A DNA stretch of 64,000 nucleotides from Alkalibacterium gilvum (GTDB lineage: Bacteria > Bacillota > Bacilli > Lactobacillales > Carnobacteriaceae_A): the NCBI RefSeq assembly GCF_900109085.1, contig NZ_FNYW01000002.1:62001-126000 (forward strand). Reading direction: 5' to 3'. A program made the position numbers and the translations under genes. This document shows, piece by piece, positions 18,104 through 27,397 of this stretch (the first letter of the stretch is position 1; each line of letters starts with the position of its first letter). The notes under the pieces were generated by a model. The model had not been told where the DNA came from and did not search any database. It was given only the letters and a program-made list of their open reading frames with translations.

Positions 18104-18979
18104 ATGAAAGAAAAGGCACGTAAAAAATCTAATCAGATTAAATTATTGGAGTCACTTAATTGTCGATGTAAGTTGGAATATGCCAAGCAGCAGTATTTGA
18201 TTAACCTTAAAAAGGGTTTAGAAGGAGAAGAGGTCTTTGATAAATGGATGGATAATTATCTCGGTCAGGATGTAACGCTTTTAAAAGATAGATTATTGTC
18301 TTTTAACGGATCAACTGCTCAAATCGATGCCTTACTCTTTATTGGAAATACGCTTAGACTTTACGAAGTGAAAAATTATGAAGGAGACTACCAACAACAT
18401 TCTGGTCATTTCAGGACGTCAAAGGGTCAGGAGTTTATTTGTCCGAGTATTCAATTAAAACGTGCAGAAAAAGTTTTGCAGCAGGTTGTCGGACAGTGGA
18501 CTCATACCCTTGAAATAAAGTCATATGTGATTTTTGTCAATCTAGCATTTACGCTTTATGATGCTACAAGAAGTAATCCTTTTATCCTGCCTACACAAAT
18601 TAAAAACCATTTCGAACGCTTGAAAAGTATAGGGGATAAAACGTCTAAGAACAACAACCAATTTATAAATAAACTGATGTTGGAAACGAAAAGCAGTGGA
18701 AAGTATAGAGGAACGACGCAAGAGTATGACTACGAAGAATTTAGAAAGGGATTAATTTGTAGTGAGTGCTATTCATTCAATTTAATAAGAAGCCAACGAA
18801 AAGCAACCTGTCGAGATTGCGGCGAACACTATTCAATCGATCAATTATTGATGAATCAGATTGATGAAGTGCATCTATTGTTTCCGGAAATAAAGGTTAC
18901 CTCTTCGCTCGTATATGATTGGATTGGCGGAGAGATAAATAAGAGACGAATCGGCAGGCTTTTAAAAACACTAGCGTAA
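18104..18979 (+). CDS. NERD-domain protein with C-terminal zinc ribbon
   Basis: A 291-aa protein. Residues about 38-160 form a nuclease-related (NERD) domain: GLEGEEVFDKWM, then IDALLF and the LYEVKNYEGDY motif, where the D...E-x-K pattern is that of PD-(D/E)xK-like folds. Residues about 222-250 hold two CxxC pairs (CSEC and CRDC), a likely zinc ribbon. The start at 18104 follows CTGGAGGAG; the frame is open upstream but without a ribosome site. NERD proteins are thought to act on DNA or RNA, but the role here is unknown. A 51-bp repeat array begins 14 bases after its stop. Confidence 0.82.
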   Translation: MKEKARKKSNQIKLLESLNCRCKLEYAKQQYLINLKKGLEGEEVFDKWMDNYLGQDVTLLKDRLLSFNGSTAQIDALLFIGNTLRLYEVKNYEGDYQQHSGHFRTSKGQEFICPSIQLKRAEKVLQQVVGQWTHTLEIKSYVIFVNLAFTLYDATRSNPFILPTQIKNHFERLKSIGDKTSKNNNQFINKLMLETKSSGKYRGTTQEYDYEEFRKGLICSECYSFNLIRSQRKATCRDCGEHYSIDQLLMNQIDEVHLLFPEIKVTSSLVYDWIGGEINKRRIGRLLKTLA

Positions 18980-18993
18980 GAGAATCAGTCAAA

Positions 18994-19197
18994 ATGTCGT
19001 ACTCATCCCGTGCTAGCGTTTGAGTGAGCACTATTGAGCTTGAAATGTCGTACTCAGCACGCACTAGCATCCGAGTGAGCACTATTTGGATTGAAATGTC
19101 GTACTTATCCCGCGCTAGTGTTTGAGTGAACACTTTTGAAATCAAAATGTCGTACTTAGCACATGCTAGCATCCGAGTGAACACAAGAGAGTTCAAA
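18994..19197. repeat. 51-bp tandem repeat array 1 (4 units) in a convergent gap
   Basis: Four units of exactly 51 bp start at 18994, 19045, 19096 and 19147, each beginning ATGTCGTACT. Units 1 and 3 are more alike (TCATCCCG.GCTAG.GTTTGAGTG) and so are units 2 and 4 (CAGCAC..CTAGCATCCGAGTG), giving an A-B-A-B arrangement with a 102-bp higher period. Each unit carries ACTCA (or ACTTA) and a later GAGTGAGCAC/GAGTGAACAC arm. The same repeat occurs near 36.6 and 41.3 kb. It fills the gap between the NERD gene (+) and yidC (-). Confidence 0.93.
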
Positions 19198-19213
19198 TAA
19201 AGATAATACGGAC

Positions 19214-19237
19214 AGCAATCGTGGCAACACGATTGCT
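19214..19237. repeat. Perfect 10-bp hairpin with GCAA tetraloop
   Basis: AGCAATCGTG and CACGATTGCT are perfect arms around GCAA, a GNRA-type loop in RNA. There is no T run directly after it on either strand, so it is not a classic terminator. It lies between the 51-bp array and the yidC terminator. Confidence 0.75.
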
Positions 19238-19254
19238 ACCTATTAAAAAAACAT

Positions 19255-19296
19255 AAAAACAAAGAGGCTGGGACAAAAAAGTCCCAGCCTCTTCAT
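19255..19296 (-). terminator. Terminator of the acylphosphatase-yidC operon
   Basis: AGAGGCTGGGAC and GTCCCAGCCTCT (19263-19274 and 19281-19292) form a perfect 12-bp stem with an A6 loop; on the minus strand it is followed by a T-rich stretch. This hairpin sequence is very common as a terminator in lactic acid bacteria and relatives. Confidence 0.82.
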
Positions 19297-19308
19297 TATG
19301 AGTCAATA

Positions 19309-20295
19309 CTATTTATTTCTGTTTTGCTGCTTCCCAGAGTTTCGACGATTTTTCTGTTCGAAAGGGCTTTGACTATTGCGTTTGTTCTTTTTAGTTGACG
19401 TCTGATTTAACTGTTTAGAACTAGAATCCGTTTGGGTAGCTTGAACGGTTCGTCGCTTAGAATTTTTACGTTTAACAACAGGTTTGCCACCATGTTTTTT
19501 CTCCATCTCTTTTTCAAGTTTTGGCTTGTAGTAAAGATTCGTAATAAGAGACTGACCTATTGCAACGAAACCACCTGCGAACCAGTATAATGTCAAACCA
19601 GCTGGACCAGTAATAGAAACCATAAGAATCATAACAGGACTCATGTACATCATCGCGCCAGATTGTTTACGTGTTTCTTCAGGCATTCCTGCTTGCATTA
19701 CTTTTGTTTGAGCAAAGTAAACAACCCCTGTTAAAATAGCAAGAAGAATACTTCGTTCACCTAAATTGATTCCTAGCCAGCTTGCGCCTTGAATGGTATC
19801 TGATAAGCGAATAGCTTGGAACATGGCAGTAAAGATTGGGAGTTGAATAAGTAACGGCAAACACCCCGCCAAACCACCGAGCATATTAACATTGTTTTCT
19901 TGATAAATTTCCATCATTTCTGCTTGTAATTCTTGTTTAACTTTTGGATCATTTGTTTCTTTCATTTCTGCTTGAATCTCATCAGTAACGGGCTTGACTG
20001 TAGCCATTTTTGCTTGTTGTTCTAGAGTCGTACGCTGTTGTTTAATAGACAGCGGCATGATTAAGATACGAACGATTATCGTAATGACAATAATTGCCAA
20101 GCCATAACTTCCCGTAAAGTCTGCAAGAACTTCAATAAACTGTTGAGTCGGGAGTACGAGGTAATTATATAAAAATTGTGAAAAACCGCCAGCTGGCTTT
20201 CCTGTCTCCTGATCGATTCTCATACAACCTGATAAAAATAAAACGATGGAAAGCATTCCACCTGATAATAACCATCTTTTAGTGCGATTTTTCAA
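19309..20295 (-). CDS. yidC: Membrane protein insertase YidC/OxaA
   Basis: A 328-aa Gram-positive YidC that inserts and folds membrane proteins with or without Sec. A lipoprotein signal ends in FLSGC (Cys about 24), followed by the hydrophobic core of five membrane helices (e.g. GLAIIVITIIVRILIMPLSI and GCLPLLIQLPIFTAMF) containing the conserved Arg in the groove. The C-terminal tail (residues about 265-328) is strongly basic and rich in Lys, Asn, Gln and Arg, as in YidC2-type proteins that bind ribosomes. Second gene after acylphosphatase. Confidence 0.93.
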   Translation of the reverse strand: MKNRTKRWLLSGGMLSIVLFLSGCMRIDQETGKPAGGFSQFLYNYLVLPTQQFIEVLADFTGSYGLAIIVITIIVRILIMPLSIKQQRTTLEQQAKMATVKPVTDEIQAEMKETNDPKVKQELQAEMMEIYQENNVNMLGGLAGCLPLLIQLPIFTAMFQAIRLSDTIQGASWLGINLGERSILLAILTGVVYFAQTKVMQAGMPEETRKQSGAMMYMSPVMILMVSITGPAGLTLYWFAGGFVAIGQSLITNLYYKPKLEKEMEKKHGGKPVVKRKNSKRRTVQATQTDSSSKQLNQTSTKKNKRNSQSPFEQKNRRNSGKQQNRNK

Positions 20296-20376
20296 TTACA
20301 TTCCATCCTTTAAGTTGATTTAGTCGTATTTTTTCTAATATGCTATTGACCACTATACCTTAATGGATGGAAAAAT

Positions 20377-20745
20377 TCAATTAACCTGTGAAAAATTTGA
20401 TTTTTCTTCAATCTTTTCGTCATAGGTGACGACAACTTTTTCGACAACAGCAGCTGGAGAAGGCCCCTTACGGAGTAATTCAATAAACTGGTCTAAATGC
20501 TTTTTATCACTGGTTGCTTCTACATAAACAGTACCATCGGCTTCGTTTCTAACAATACCTTTAACACCTAGCTCATCTGCAGCTTGCTTTGTTGAGAATC
20601 GAAAACCGACGCCTTGCACGCGACCGGAAATCTCAGCGCGTATTTTTTGAGTAGCAGTATCTTTGGGTGAATCATTGGTATAAATAATTTCGCCTTTTGA
20701 ATTATTGTCCCTTTGGGCGAGAAAATCATTAAAAATAGAACCCAT
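20377..20745 (-). CDS. acyP: Acylphosphatase
   Basis: Small enzyme that hydrolyses acyl phosphates. The core domain (residues about 34-122) has the signature GRVQGVGFRFSTKQAADEL with the catalytic Arg, and the Asn in GIVRNEADGTVYVEA. About 33 N-terminal residues extend beyond the usual 90-aa size; they are hydrophilic and of unknown use. AGGAGG precedes the ATG. Upstream of and co-directional with yidC, an arrangement seen in other Lactobacillales. Confidence 0.9.
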   Translation of the reverse strand: MGSIFNDFLAQRDNNSKGEIIYTNDSPKDTATQKIRAEISGRVQGVGFRFSTKQAADELGVKGIVRNEADGTVYVEATSDKKHLDQFIELLRKGPSPAAVVEKVVVTYDEKIEEKSNFSQVN

Positions 20746-20791
20746 TTAAATCCTCCTTTTTTGTAATGTGCATTTGTATAGTTATACTAAT

Positions 20792-20821
20792 AGTTTACTG
20801 GTTTTATCCGCCCGACGTCAA
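20792..20821 (-). promoter_or_regulatory. Probable promoter of acylphosphatase-yidC
   Basis: On the minus strand TTGACG (20821-20816) and TAAACT (20797-20792) are 18 bases apart, 47 bases before the acylphosphatase start. It is in the divergent gap with ftsK, whose own extended -10 box TGCTATAAT is at 20876-20884 on the plus strand. Confidence 0.5.
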
Positions 20822-20914
20822 AGGAAAAAATTAGAAAGATGATTCTTGACGGACCTACCTTGAGGAGATATTTCATGCTATAATTGGTTAGAATAAATAG
20901 GAAGGAGTGTAAGA

Positions 20915-23266
20915 ATGCCACGCAAAAAGAAACGAGGAAGACCAAAGAAAAAACAGCATATAATAGCCCCAGAAGGAATAGGATTTGCTCTCTCATTTAT
21001 GAGTATATTGACATTGGGATCCTTCGGCTTTATGGGACGGTTTTTCTCTAATGTTCTACGATTTTTTGTAGGACAAACATTTACATTTTTAGCAATTATA
21101 TTATTAGGACTTGGTATCTATCTTATTTTAAAAGGGGATTGGCCGAGTCTGAGAGATTCCAAAGTTAAAGGAGGCGCGCTTTTATTTACAGCTTGGCTTG
21201 TATTTTTACATTCAAGGTGGTTTGCTCCGATTATGAATGAATCGATCAACAGTATTGTAGCCACATGGCGGTTTTTCTGGCCACAATTTATTACAAACAG
21301 TATCGGAACAGATATTGGTGGGGGTATGATAGGGTCAATCTTTTTCAGTATAAGTTATTTTCTTTTCAGTGTAGCAGGCACTTACTTGATGATAATTATG
21401 CTAGTCTTTTTTGGGATTATGACCTTTTTCCAGTTTTCTTACCGACAGTTATTTGATCAGGTAAGAGGAATACTTAAGGCGATTTGGACTGCATTAACAA
21501 GTGGTTTAAAAAATATCAAAGCAACATTCTCTGAAAAAGTTCAGCAGAAGAAAACAAAAGCAACAAAAAAAGAAAAGAATGCAAAGAAAGCAACATCAGT
21601 TCAGGGTGAGGCTATGCCAAGCGCTGTCGATACACAACAAGAAAGCAAAGACAAAGAACAATCATCGCTGGAAATCGAAGGTTATCAAGAGCTGCAAGCG
21701 AAATACAAGCAGCAGGTAGAGAGTAAAGATAAAAAAGAAAAAGCAGTTGATAAAAAGGCGAATGAAACTGACGGTGAAGATGAAGGGGCAGTGGAATTTG
21801 AAATTGGTGAAGAAGAGAATCAATCATATAAATTGCCACCAGTTTCGATATTAGATGAACATGAAGCAGTGGATCAATCAGCAGAATACACAATTATTCA
21901 AAAAAATGTTAAAAAATTAGAAGAAACCTTTGAAAGTTTTGGTGTGAAAGCTAAAGTAACAAAAGCTAATCTAGGTCCGGCTGTTACAAAGTATGAAATT
22001 CAACCAGCTACGGGTGTCAAAGTTAGTAAAATTGTAAACTTATCAGATGATTTAGCGCTCGCGTTAGCTGCGAAAGATATCAGAATGGAAGCACCTATCC
22101 CTGGCAAGGCTGTTATTGGAATCGAAGTACCCAATTCTGAAGTGAGCACCGTTTCCTTTAGAGATACCATTGAAGGGCAAGCACATAACAAGGACCGCTT
22201 ACTCGAGGTACCATTGGGACGAGATATTGCTGGTAATGTAGCAATGGCAGATTTGTCTAAAATGCCGCACTTACTTGTTGCTGGGGCAACTGGATCAGGG
22301 AAATCAGTTTCAATAAATGGCGTTATCACAAGTCTTTTACTTAAAGCTAAACCAAATGAAGTAAAACTAATGATGATTGATCCCAAAATGGTTGAATTAA
22401 ATGTATATAACGGCATCCCACATTTATTGACACCTGTCGTTACGAACCCTAAAAAAGCTGCCCAAGCCCTTCATAAGGTTGTTCAGGAAATGGAACGGCG
22501 TTATGAGCTGTTCGCAGCCAGTGGCACACGAAATATGGAAAGTTACAATCAATATGTTAAGAAAAAGAATAATGAAAACGATGAGGGGTTGCTTCCCTTG
22601 CCCTTTATTGTGGTGATTGTTGATGAATTGGCGGATCTTATGATGGTTGCTTCCAATGAAGTAGAAGATGCAATCATAAGGCTTGCACAAATGGCTCGTG
22701 CGGCTGGAATCCATATGATACTGGCGACACAAAGGCCGAGTGTTGATGTCATTACAGGAATCATTAAGGCCAATGTACCGTCTCGTATTGCCTTTGCCGT
22801 GTCTAGTGGAACGGACTCAAGAACGATTCTAGATAGTAACGGAGCAGAAAAATTACTTGGACGTGGAGACATGCTTTTTCAACCAATGGGAGCAAATAAA
22901 GCAACCCGTGTACAAGGGGCATTTATTTCTGATGAAGAAGTTGAAGCGGTTGTTAATTTTGTAAAAGAGCAGCAGGAAGCCAATTATGTAGAAGAAATGA
23001 TTCCAAAAGATGAACCGAAAAAGCAAGCAGATGACTCAGAGGATGAATTGTATGATGACGCTGTCGCCCTTGTTGTGGATATGCAAACAGCTAGTATCTC
23101 ATTGTTACAAAGACGTTTCAGAATTGGATACAATCGTGCTGCGCGTATCGTAGATGAAATGGAAGTAAATGGAATAGTAGGACCTCATGAAGGGTCTAAA
23201 CCTAGAGATGTATTGGTTACCGAATCTGAAATGACAGAAAGAAACGAAGAGACGGAAGAAAATTAG
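20915..23266 (+). CDS. ftsK: DNA translocase FtsK/SpoIIIE
   Basis: A 783-aa chromosome pump. A basic N-terminus ([13 protein letters not shown]) leads into four membrane helices (residues about 25-175). A charged linker (about 190-300) joins these to the FtsK alpha/beta motor: Walker [11 protein letters not shown] near residue 457 and Walker [14 protein letters not shown]. The C-terminal gamma winged helix (about 715-775, [11 protein letters not shown]...[13 protein letters not shown]) reads KOPS/SRS-like DNA signs. It moves DNA during division in the septum. Monocistronic; divergent from acylphosphatase. Confidence 0.95.
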   Translation: MPRKKKRGRPKKKQHIIAPEGIGFALSFMSILTLGSFGFMGRFFSNVLRFFVGQTFTFLAIILLGLGIYLILKGDWPSLRDSKVKGGALLFTAWLVFLHSRWFAPIMNESINSIVATWRFFWPQFITNSIGTDIGGGMIGSIFFSISYFLFSVAGTYLMIIMLVFFGIMTFFQFSYRQLFDQVRGILKAIWTALTSGLKNIKATFSEKVQQKKTKATKKEKNAKKATSVQGEAMPSAVDTQQESKDKEQSSLEIEGYQELQAKYKQQVESKDKKEKAVDKKANETDGEDEGAVEFEIGEEENQSYKLPPVSILDEHEAVDQSAEYTIIQKNVKKLEETFESFGVKAKVTKANLGPAVTKYEIQPATGVKVSKIVNLSDDLALALAAKDIRMEAPIPGKAVIGIEVPNSEVSTVSFRDTIEGQAHNKDRLLEVPLGRDIAGNVAMADLSKMPHLLVAGATGSGKSVSINGVITSLLLKAKPNEVKLMMIDPKMVELNVYNGIPHLLTPVVTNPKKAAQALHKVVQEMERRYELFAASGTRNMESYNQYVKKKNNENDEGLLPLPFIVVIVDELADLMMVASNEVEDAIIRLAQMARAAGIHMILATQRPSVDVITGIIKANVPSRIAFAVSSGTDSRTILDSNGAEKLLGRGDMLFQPMGANKATRVQGAFISDEEVEAVVNFVKEQQEANYVEEMIPKDEPKKQADDSEDELYDDAVALVVDMQTASISLLQRRFRIGYNRAARIVDEMEVNGIVGPHEGSKPRDVLVTESEMTERNEETEEN

Positions 23267-23371
23267 GATTTCAACAATATAATAAGATTAAAATAAGATT
23301 AAAAAAAATTAACTTTCCTTTTTATTACAGGGATGTTACTATTAAGTCATGAAAGGGTTAACAGACAAATT

Positions 23372-23406
23372 ATTACAGTCTTTCTCCAACCAAAAAATAC
23401 TGTAAT
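23372..23406. promoter_or_regulatory. Inverted repeat upstream of the nucleoside importer
   Basis: ATTACAGT (23372-23379) and ACTGTAAT (23399-23406) are perfect 8-base inverted arms 19 bases apart, ending 44 bases before the BMP lipoprotein gene. They could be a regulator-binding site or an RNA hairpin; no purine-riboswitch core is visible. Confidence 0.4.
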
Positions 23407-23450
23407 AGAATGTGGTAAACCTTTAAAAAAAAATTTTAGGGGGAATTATA

Positions 23451-24533
23451 GTGTCAAAAATCAAATTAAGAAGTTTATTGGCAATCAGTTCATCAGCACT
23501 TCTTTTAGCAGCATGTTCAGGGGAGGACGCATCTGACTCATCGTCTGAAGATACATCAACAGAAGATACAGGTGGAGAAACTTCAGAATCAACAGACTTT
23601 TCAGTAGCTATGGTAACTGACGAAGGTGGCGTTGACGACCGTTCATTTAACCAGTCAGCTTGGGAAGGTATTGAACAATGGGGTAAAGATAACAACCTTG
23701 ATGAAGGAACAGGTTACGCATACTACCAGTCAGATGACTCATCAGATTTCGTACCTAACTTCAACCAGGCTTTAGCAGATGGCTATGACATTATTTATGG
23801 TATTGGATACTTATTACTAGACTCAGTAAACCAAGTAGCTGACCAGAACCCTGACCAGCACTTTGGAATTGTTGACGATATTTCAGATCGTGACAACGTT
23901 GTTTCATTAACATTTAAAGACCACCAAGCAGCTTTCTTAGCAGGTGTAGCAGCAGCTGAAACAACTGAAACAGGTAAAGTTGGATTTATCGGTGGAATCA
24001 AAGGACAAGTTATCGACCGTTTCCAAACAGGATTTGAAGCAGGCGTTGCTCACGCTGACGACAGTGTAGAAGTAGACGTACAATATGCAGAATCATTCAA
24101 TGATGCTGGTATTGGTCAGCAAATCGCAGCTGGTATGTTCTCAAATGGCGCAGATATCATTTATCACGCAGCTGGTGCTGTAGGTAATGGCGTATTTACT
24201 GAAGCGCGTAACCGTATGGAATCAAATGGAGACGATCAACTATGGGTAATCGGAGTTGACCGTGACCAAGAAGAAGAAGGGAATTACGATGGTGGTAACC
24301 TTACTTTAACTTCAACACTTAAAGAAGTAGGTAATGCTGTTGTAGAATCAACTACCCAAGCAATCGATGAAGGTTTCCCTGGTGGAGAAACAATTGCTTA
24401 CGGTCTTGAAAAAGGCGGAGTTGAATTGGTACGTGGTAACATATCTGATGATGTATGGTCATCTGTTGAGGAAGCACGTGAAAGTGTAATTAATGGAGAT
24501 ATTGAAGTACCAGAATTCACTTATAGCGAATAA
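23451..24533 (+). CDS. bmpA: BMP-family nucleoside-binding lipoprotein
   Basis: A 360-aa substrate-binding lipoprotein of the Med/PnrA (BMP) family; the lipobox LLLAAC puts the lipidated Cys at position 22. A Ser/Thr/Glu/Asp-rich linker (residues 23-48) is followed by the family start FSVAMVTDEGGVDDRSFNQSAWEG and IIYHAAGAVGNGVF. Relatives bind purine nucleosides at the outer face of the membrane. GTG start with GGGGG upstream. A strongly acidic protein, in keeping with a salt or alkaline habitat. The ATPase and permease genes follow. Confidence 0.92.
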   Translation: MSKIKLRSLLAISSSALLLAACSGEDASDSSSEDTSTEDTGGETSESTDFSVAMVTDEGGVDDRSFNQSAWEGIEQWGKDNNLDEGTGYAYYQSDDSSDFVPNFNQALADGYDIIYGIGYLLLDSVNQVADQNPDQHFGIVDDISDRDNVVSLTFKDHQAAFLAGVAAAETTETGKVGFIGGIKGQVIDRFQTGFEAGVAHADDSVEVDVQYAESFNDAGIGQQIAAGMFSNGADIIYHAAGAVGNGVFTEARNRMESNGDDQLWVIGVDRDQEEEGNYDGGNLTLTSTLKEVGNAVVESTTQAIDEGFPGGETIAYGLEKGGVELVRGNISDDVWSSVEEARESVINGDIEVPEFTYSE

Positions 24534-24700
24534 TAATTAAATACTTTAAAGTTCAGAGTTTTAAAAGTTAATAGTTAAGCGCTGGTCTATGGGCTGGCGC
24601 TTTTTCTAATAAGGTTAAAATATCGCTTGCACAAAGCTGGAAAATAAGTAATAATTATGAGTAAGTTTATTTAAACTATCATGATAGGGAGGGATCGGTA

Positions 24701-26344
24701 TTGGCACAGACAGAAAGAGTCATAGAAATGAAAGGCATTACAAAGAGATTCGGCGAATTCAAAGCGAATGACAATATCAATTTGAATGTTGAAAAAGGTG
24801 AAATACATGCCCTTTTAGGAGAGAATGGCGCAGGGAAGTCAACTCTGATGAACATCTTGTCTGGATTGTTAGAACCGACATCGGGAGAAATTTATGTTAA
24901 TGGTAAGAAAGCAAAAATAGATTCACCTGAAAAAGCTAACCAGCTAGGTATCGGAATGGTGCACCAGCACTTTATGCTTGTTGATAAATTTACTGTAGCT
25001 GAAAACATTATGTTAGGGAAAGAAAAACATAATTATGGCTTTATGGATGATGAAGGTGCAGAAAAAGACGTGAAAGACTTATCTGACCGATATGGTCTGA
25101 CCGTAGATCCATCTGCTAGAATCGAAGATATTAGTGTAGGAATGCAACAACGTGCGGAAATACTGAAAACATTATTCCGTGGTGCAGATATTTTAATCTT
25201 TGATGAACCAACAGGGGTATTAACACCTCAAGAAATCGATGAATTAATGGATATCATGAAAAAACTGACAGACGAAGGCAAATCAATTATTTTGATTACA
25301 CATAAATTAGATGAAATCAAAAAAGTTGCAGATCGTTGTACAGTTATTCGTCGTGGTCAAAGTATTGACACTGTAAATGTTAAAAACACATCACAACAAG
25401 AACTTGCTGATATGATGGTTGGGCGCTCTGTATCATTTAAAGTAGACAAAATAGCGAGCGTACCTCAAGGACCTGTTCTTGAAATTAAAAATCTAACGGT
25501 TAAAGAATCGCGTGGCCTCGAAGCAGTGAAGAATATTGACCTTGAAGTTAAGGCCGGAGAAGTACTAGGGATAGCCGGTATTGATGGGAATGGTCAGTCA
25601 GAATTGATTCAAGCTATTACGGGTTTAACTAAAGCAGAATCAGGCACAATTAAGCTTGATGGGAAAGATATCACAGGTGAAAAACCGCGTGAAGTAACAG
25701 AGACTGGCTTAGGACATATTCCTGAAGACAGACACCGTCACGGATTAGTCTTACCTATGAAACTTGAAGAGAACATGACTTTGCAGCAATACTATCAGAA
25801 ACCATTCAGTAAAAATGGCTTGCTCAATCATGGAAAAATCAAGGAATTTGCTAAAAAGCTTATTGAAGAATTTGACGTTCGTACACAGAGTGAAGAATCT
25901 ACAGCGGCTTCATTATCTGGTGGTAACCAACAGAAAGCAATTATTGCACGTGAAATTAGCAGAAACCCAGCATTATTGATTGCAGCACAACCTACGCGTG
26001 GACTTGATGTAGGTGCGATTGAATATATTCATAAGCGTTTAATTGAGCAACGCGATAATGGAAAAGCTGTGTTACTCATGAGTTATGAATTAGATGAAGT
26101 TATGAATGTATCTGACCGCATAGCCGTTATGTATGATGGAAAAATAGTTGCGATTGTCAGAGCAGACGAAACATCTGAAAATGAACTAGGTCTATTAATG
26201 GCTGGTGTGTCATTGGAGAAAGCTAAGAAAGAATTAGCAGGAAAAGATATTAAAGCTGGAACAGCTGGAGCAGCTGGAGCAGCTGGGAATGCAGAGAATG
26301 ATGGAAAGGAGCGTGCAACTGTTGCTAACGACGAAACAGAGTAG
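24701..26344 (+). CDS. nupO: Nucleoside ABC importer ATPase (NupO type)
   Basis: A 547-aa protein with two fused nucleotide-binding domains. The first (about 10-245) has Walker [10 protein letters not shown] and Walker [12 protein letters not shown]. The second (about 260-505) has the degenerate Walker A GIDGNGQS and the signature LSGGNQQKA, the usual pattern of sugar/nucleoside importers where the second site has lost Lys. The TTG start at 24701 follows AGGGAGGGA. The C-terminal 40 residues form an Ala/Gly- then Glu-rich tail. Partner of the permeases downstream. Confidence 0.92.
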   Translation: MAQTERVIEMKGITKRFGEFKANDNINLNVEKGEIHALLGENGAGKSTLMNILSGLLEPTSGEIYVNGKKAKIDSPEKANQLGIGMVHQHFMLVDKFTVAENIMLGKEKHNYGFMDDEGAEKDVKDLSDRYGLTVDPSARIEDISVGMQQRAEILKTLFRGADILIFDEPTGVLTPQEIDELMDIMKKLTDEGKSIILITHKLDEIKKVADRCTVIRRGQSIDTVNVKNTSQQELADMMVGRSVSFKVDKIASVPQGPVLEIKNLTVKESRGLEAVKNIDLEVKAGEVLGIAGIDGNGQSELIQAITGLTKAESGTIKLDGKDITGEKPREVTETGLGHIPEDRHRHGLVLPMKLEENMTLQQYYQKPFSKNGLLNHGKIKEFAKKLIEEFDVRTQSEESTAASLSGGNQQKAIIAREISRNPALLIAAQPTRGLDVGAIEYIHKRLIEQRDNGKAVLLMSYELDEVMNVSDRIAVMYDGKIVAIVRADETSENELGLLMAGVSLEKAKKELAGKDIKAGTAGAAGAAGNAENDGKERATVANDETE

Positions 26345-27395
26345 ACTTAGTGCTTTACTTATACCTATATTATCTGTTCTTTTAGGATTCATTTTCGGAG
26401 CTCTCCTCATGTTGCTCTTTGGTTATAACCCAATTGATGCTTACCAGGCTATGTTAATGGGAGTTTTCAATAGTCCTTACTTTATAGGTGAGGCTATAAG
26501 ACAGGCAACGGTTCTTACCTTTACAGGTTTAGGCTTTGCTATAGCATTTAAAGCTGGATTCTTTAACATTGGTATAGCCGGTCAATTACTTGTTGGCTGG
26601 GTTGCAGCTATCTGGGTAGCTTTAAGTTTCCCGGATTTACCAAGAATTATATTACTAACAATTAGTATTGGAGCTGCTATTGTAGCAGGAGCGGTTTGGG
26701 CAGGAATTGCCGGTACTTTACGTGCTTACTTTGGAACGAGTGAAGTTATCGTCACAATCATGTTGAACTACACAGCTTTACATCTGACAAATTATATTAT
26801 CAGAAGTGTACTAACTACAGGAAATACGACAGATATGGTCAGCGAAAATGCAAGTTTGAGTGTTGGTTGGTTAACAACCCTAACACAAGGATCACGAATT
26901 AACATGGGATTATTTATTGCTATCATTGTTGTGTTTTTATACTGGCTCTTTATGACTCAGACAACAGCAGGATTTGAAGTAAGAGCGGTTGGATTAAACC
27001 CAGATGCTTCTACTTATGCAGGTATGAGTGCAAAAAGAAATATTATCCTATCTATGCTTATCAGTGGTGGTTTAGCAGGATTAGGTGGCGCAATTCATGG
27101 GCTTGGAACATTTGGTAACCTCTTTACTCAAAGTGGACTACCAAGCTTAGGGTTTAACGGTATCGCGGTTGCGTTACTTGGTTTAGGAAATCCTGTAGGT
27201 ATCTTTTTCTCTTCCATCTTATTTGGTGTTCTAGATGTTGGTGCCGGGTTTATGCCAAACCGCGCAGGTGTTCCAGATGAAATGGCTGACATTGTTATTG
27301 CAGCAATCATTTTCTTCGTTGGAGCTAACTATGTTATCCGTCTAGTACTAGATAAAATGAAAAGCAATAAAACTGCAGAAAAAGGAGGAGAATAG
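26322..27395 (+). CDS. nupP: Nucleoside ABC importer permease (NupP type)
   Basis: A polytopic inner-membrane protein (about 357 aa) of the BPD_transp_2 family, with the conserved loop KAGFFNIGIAGQLLVG and ANYVIRLVL at the end. The start is uncertain: TTG 26322 is preferred because AAAGGAG lies 10 bases before it; ATG 26289 in the same frame lacks a ribosome site. It overlaps the ATPase gene by 23 bases. Confidence 0.9.
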   Translation: MLTTKQSRLSALLIPILSVLLGFIFGALLMLLFGYNPIDAYQAMLMGVFNSPYFIGEAIRQATVLTFTGLGFAIAFKAGFFNIGIAGQLLVGWVAAIWVALSFPDLPRIILLTISIGAAIVAGAVWAGIAGTLRAYFGTSEVIVTIMLNYTALHLTNYIIRSVLTTGNTTDMVSENASLSVGWLTTLTQGSRINMGLFIAIIVVFLYWLFMTQTTAGFEVRAVGLNPDASTYAGMSAKRNIILSMLISGGLAGLGGAIHGLGTFGNLFTQSGLPSLGFNGIAVALLGLGNPVGIFFSSILFGVLDVGAGFMPNRAGVPDEMADIVIAAIIFFVGANYVIRLVLDKMKSNKTAEKGGE

Positions 27396-27397
27396 GC

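Noticed and set aside
23267-23450. Purine riboswitch before the BMP lipoprotein gene
   Set aside because: The conserved loop and junction sequences of the guanine/adenine aptamer are absent; only an inverted repeat is seen.
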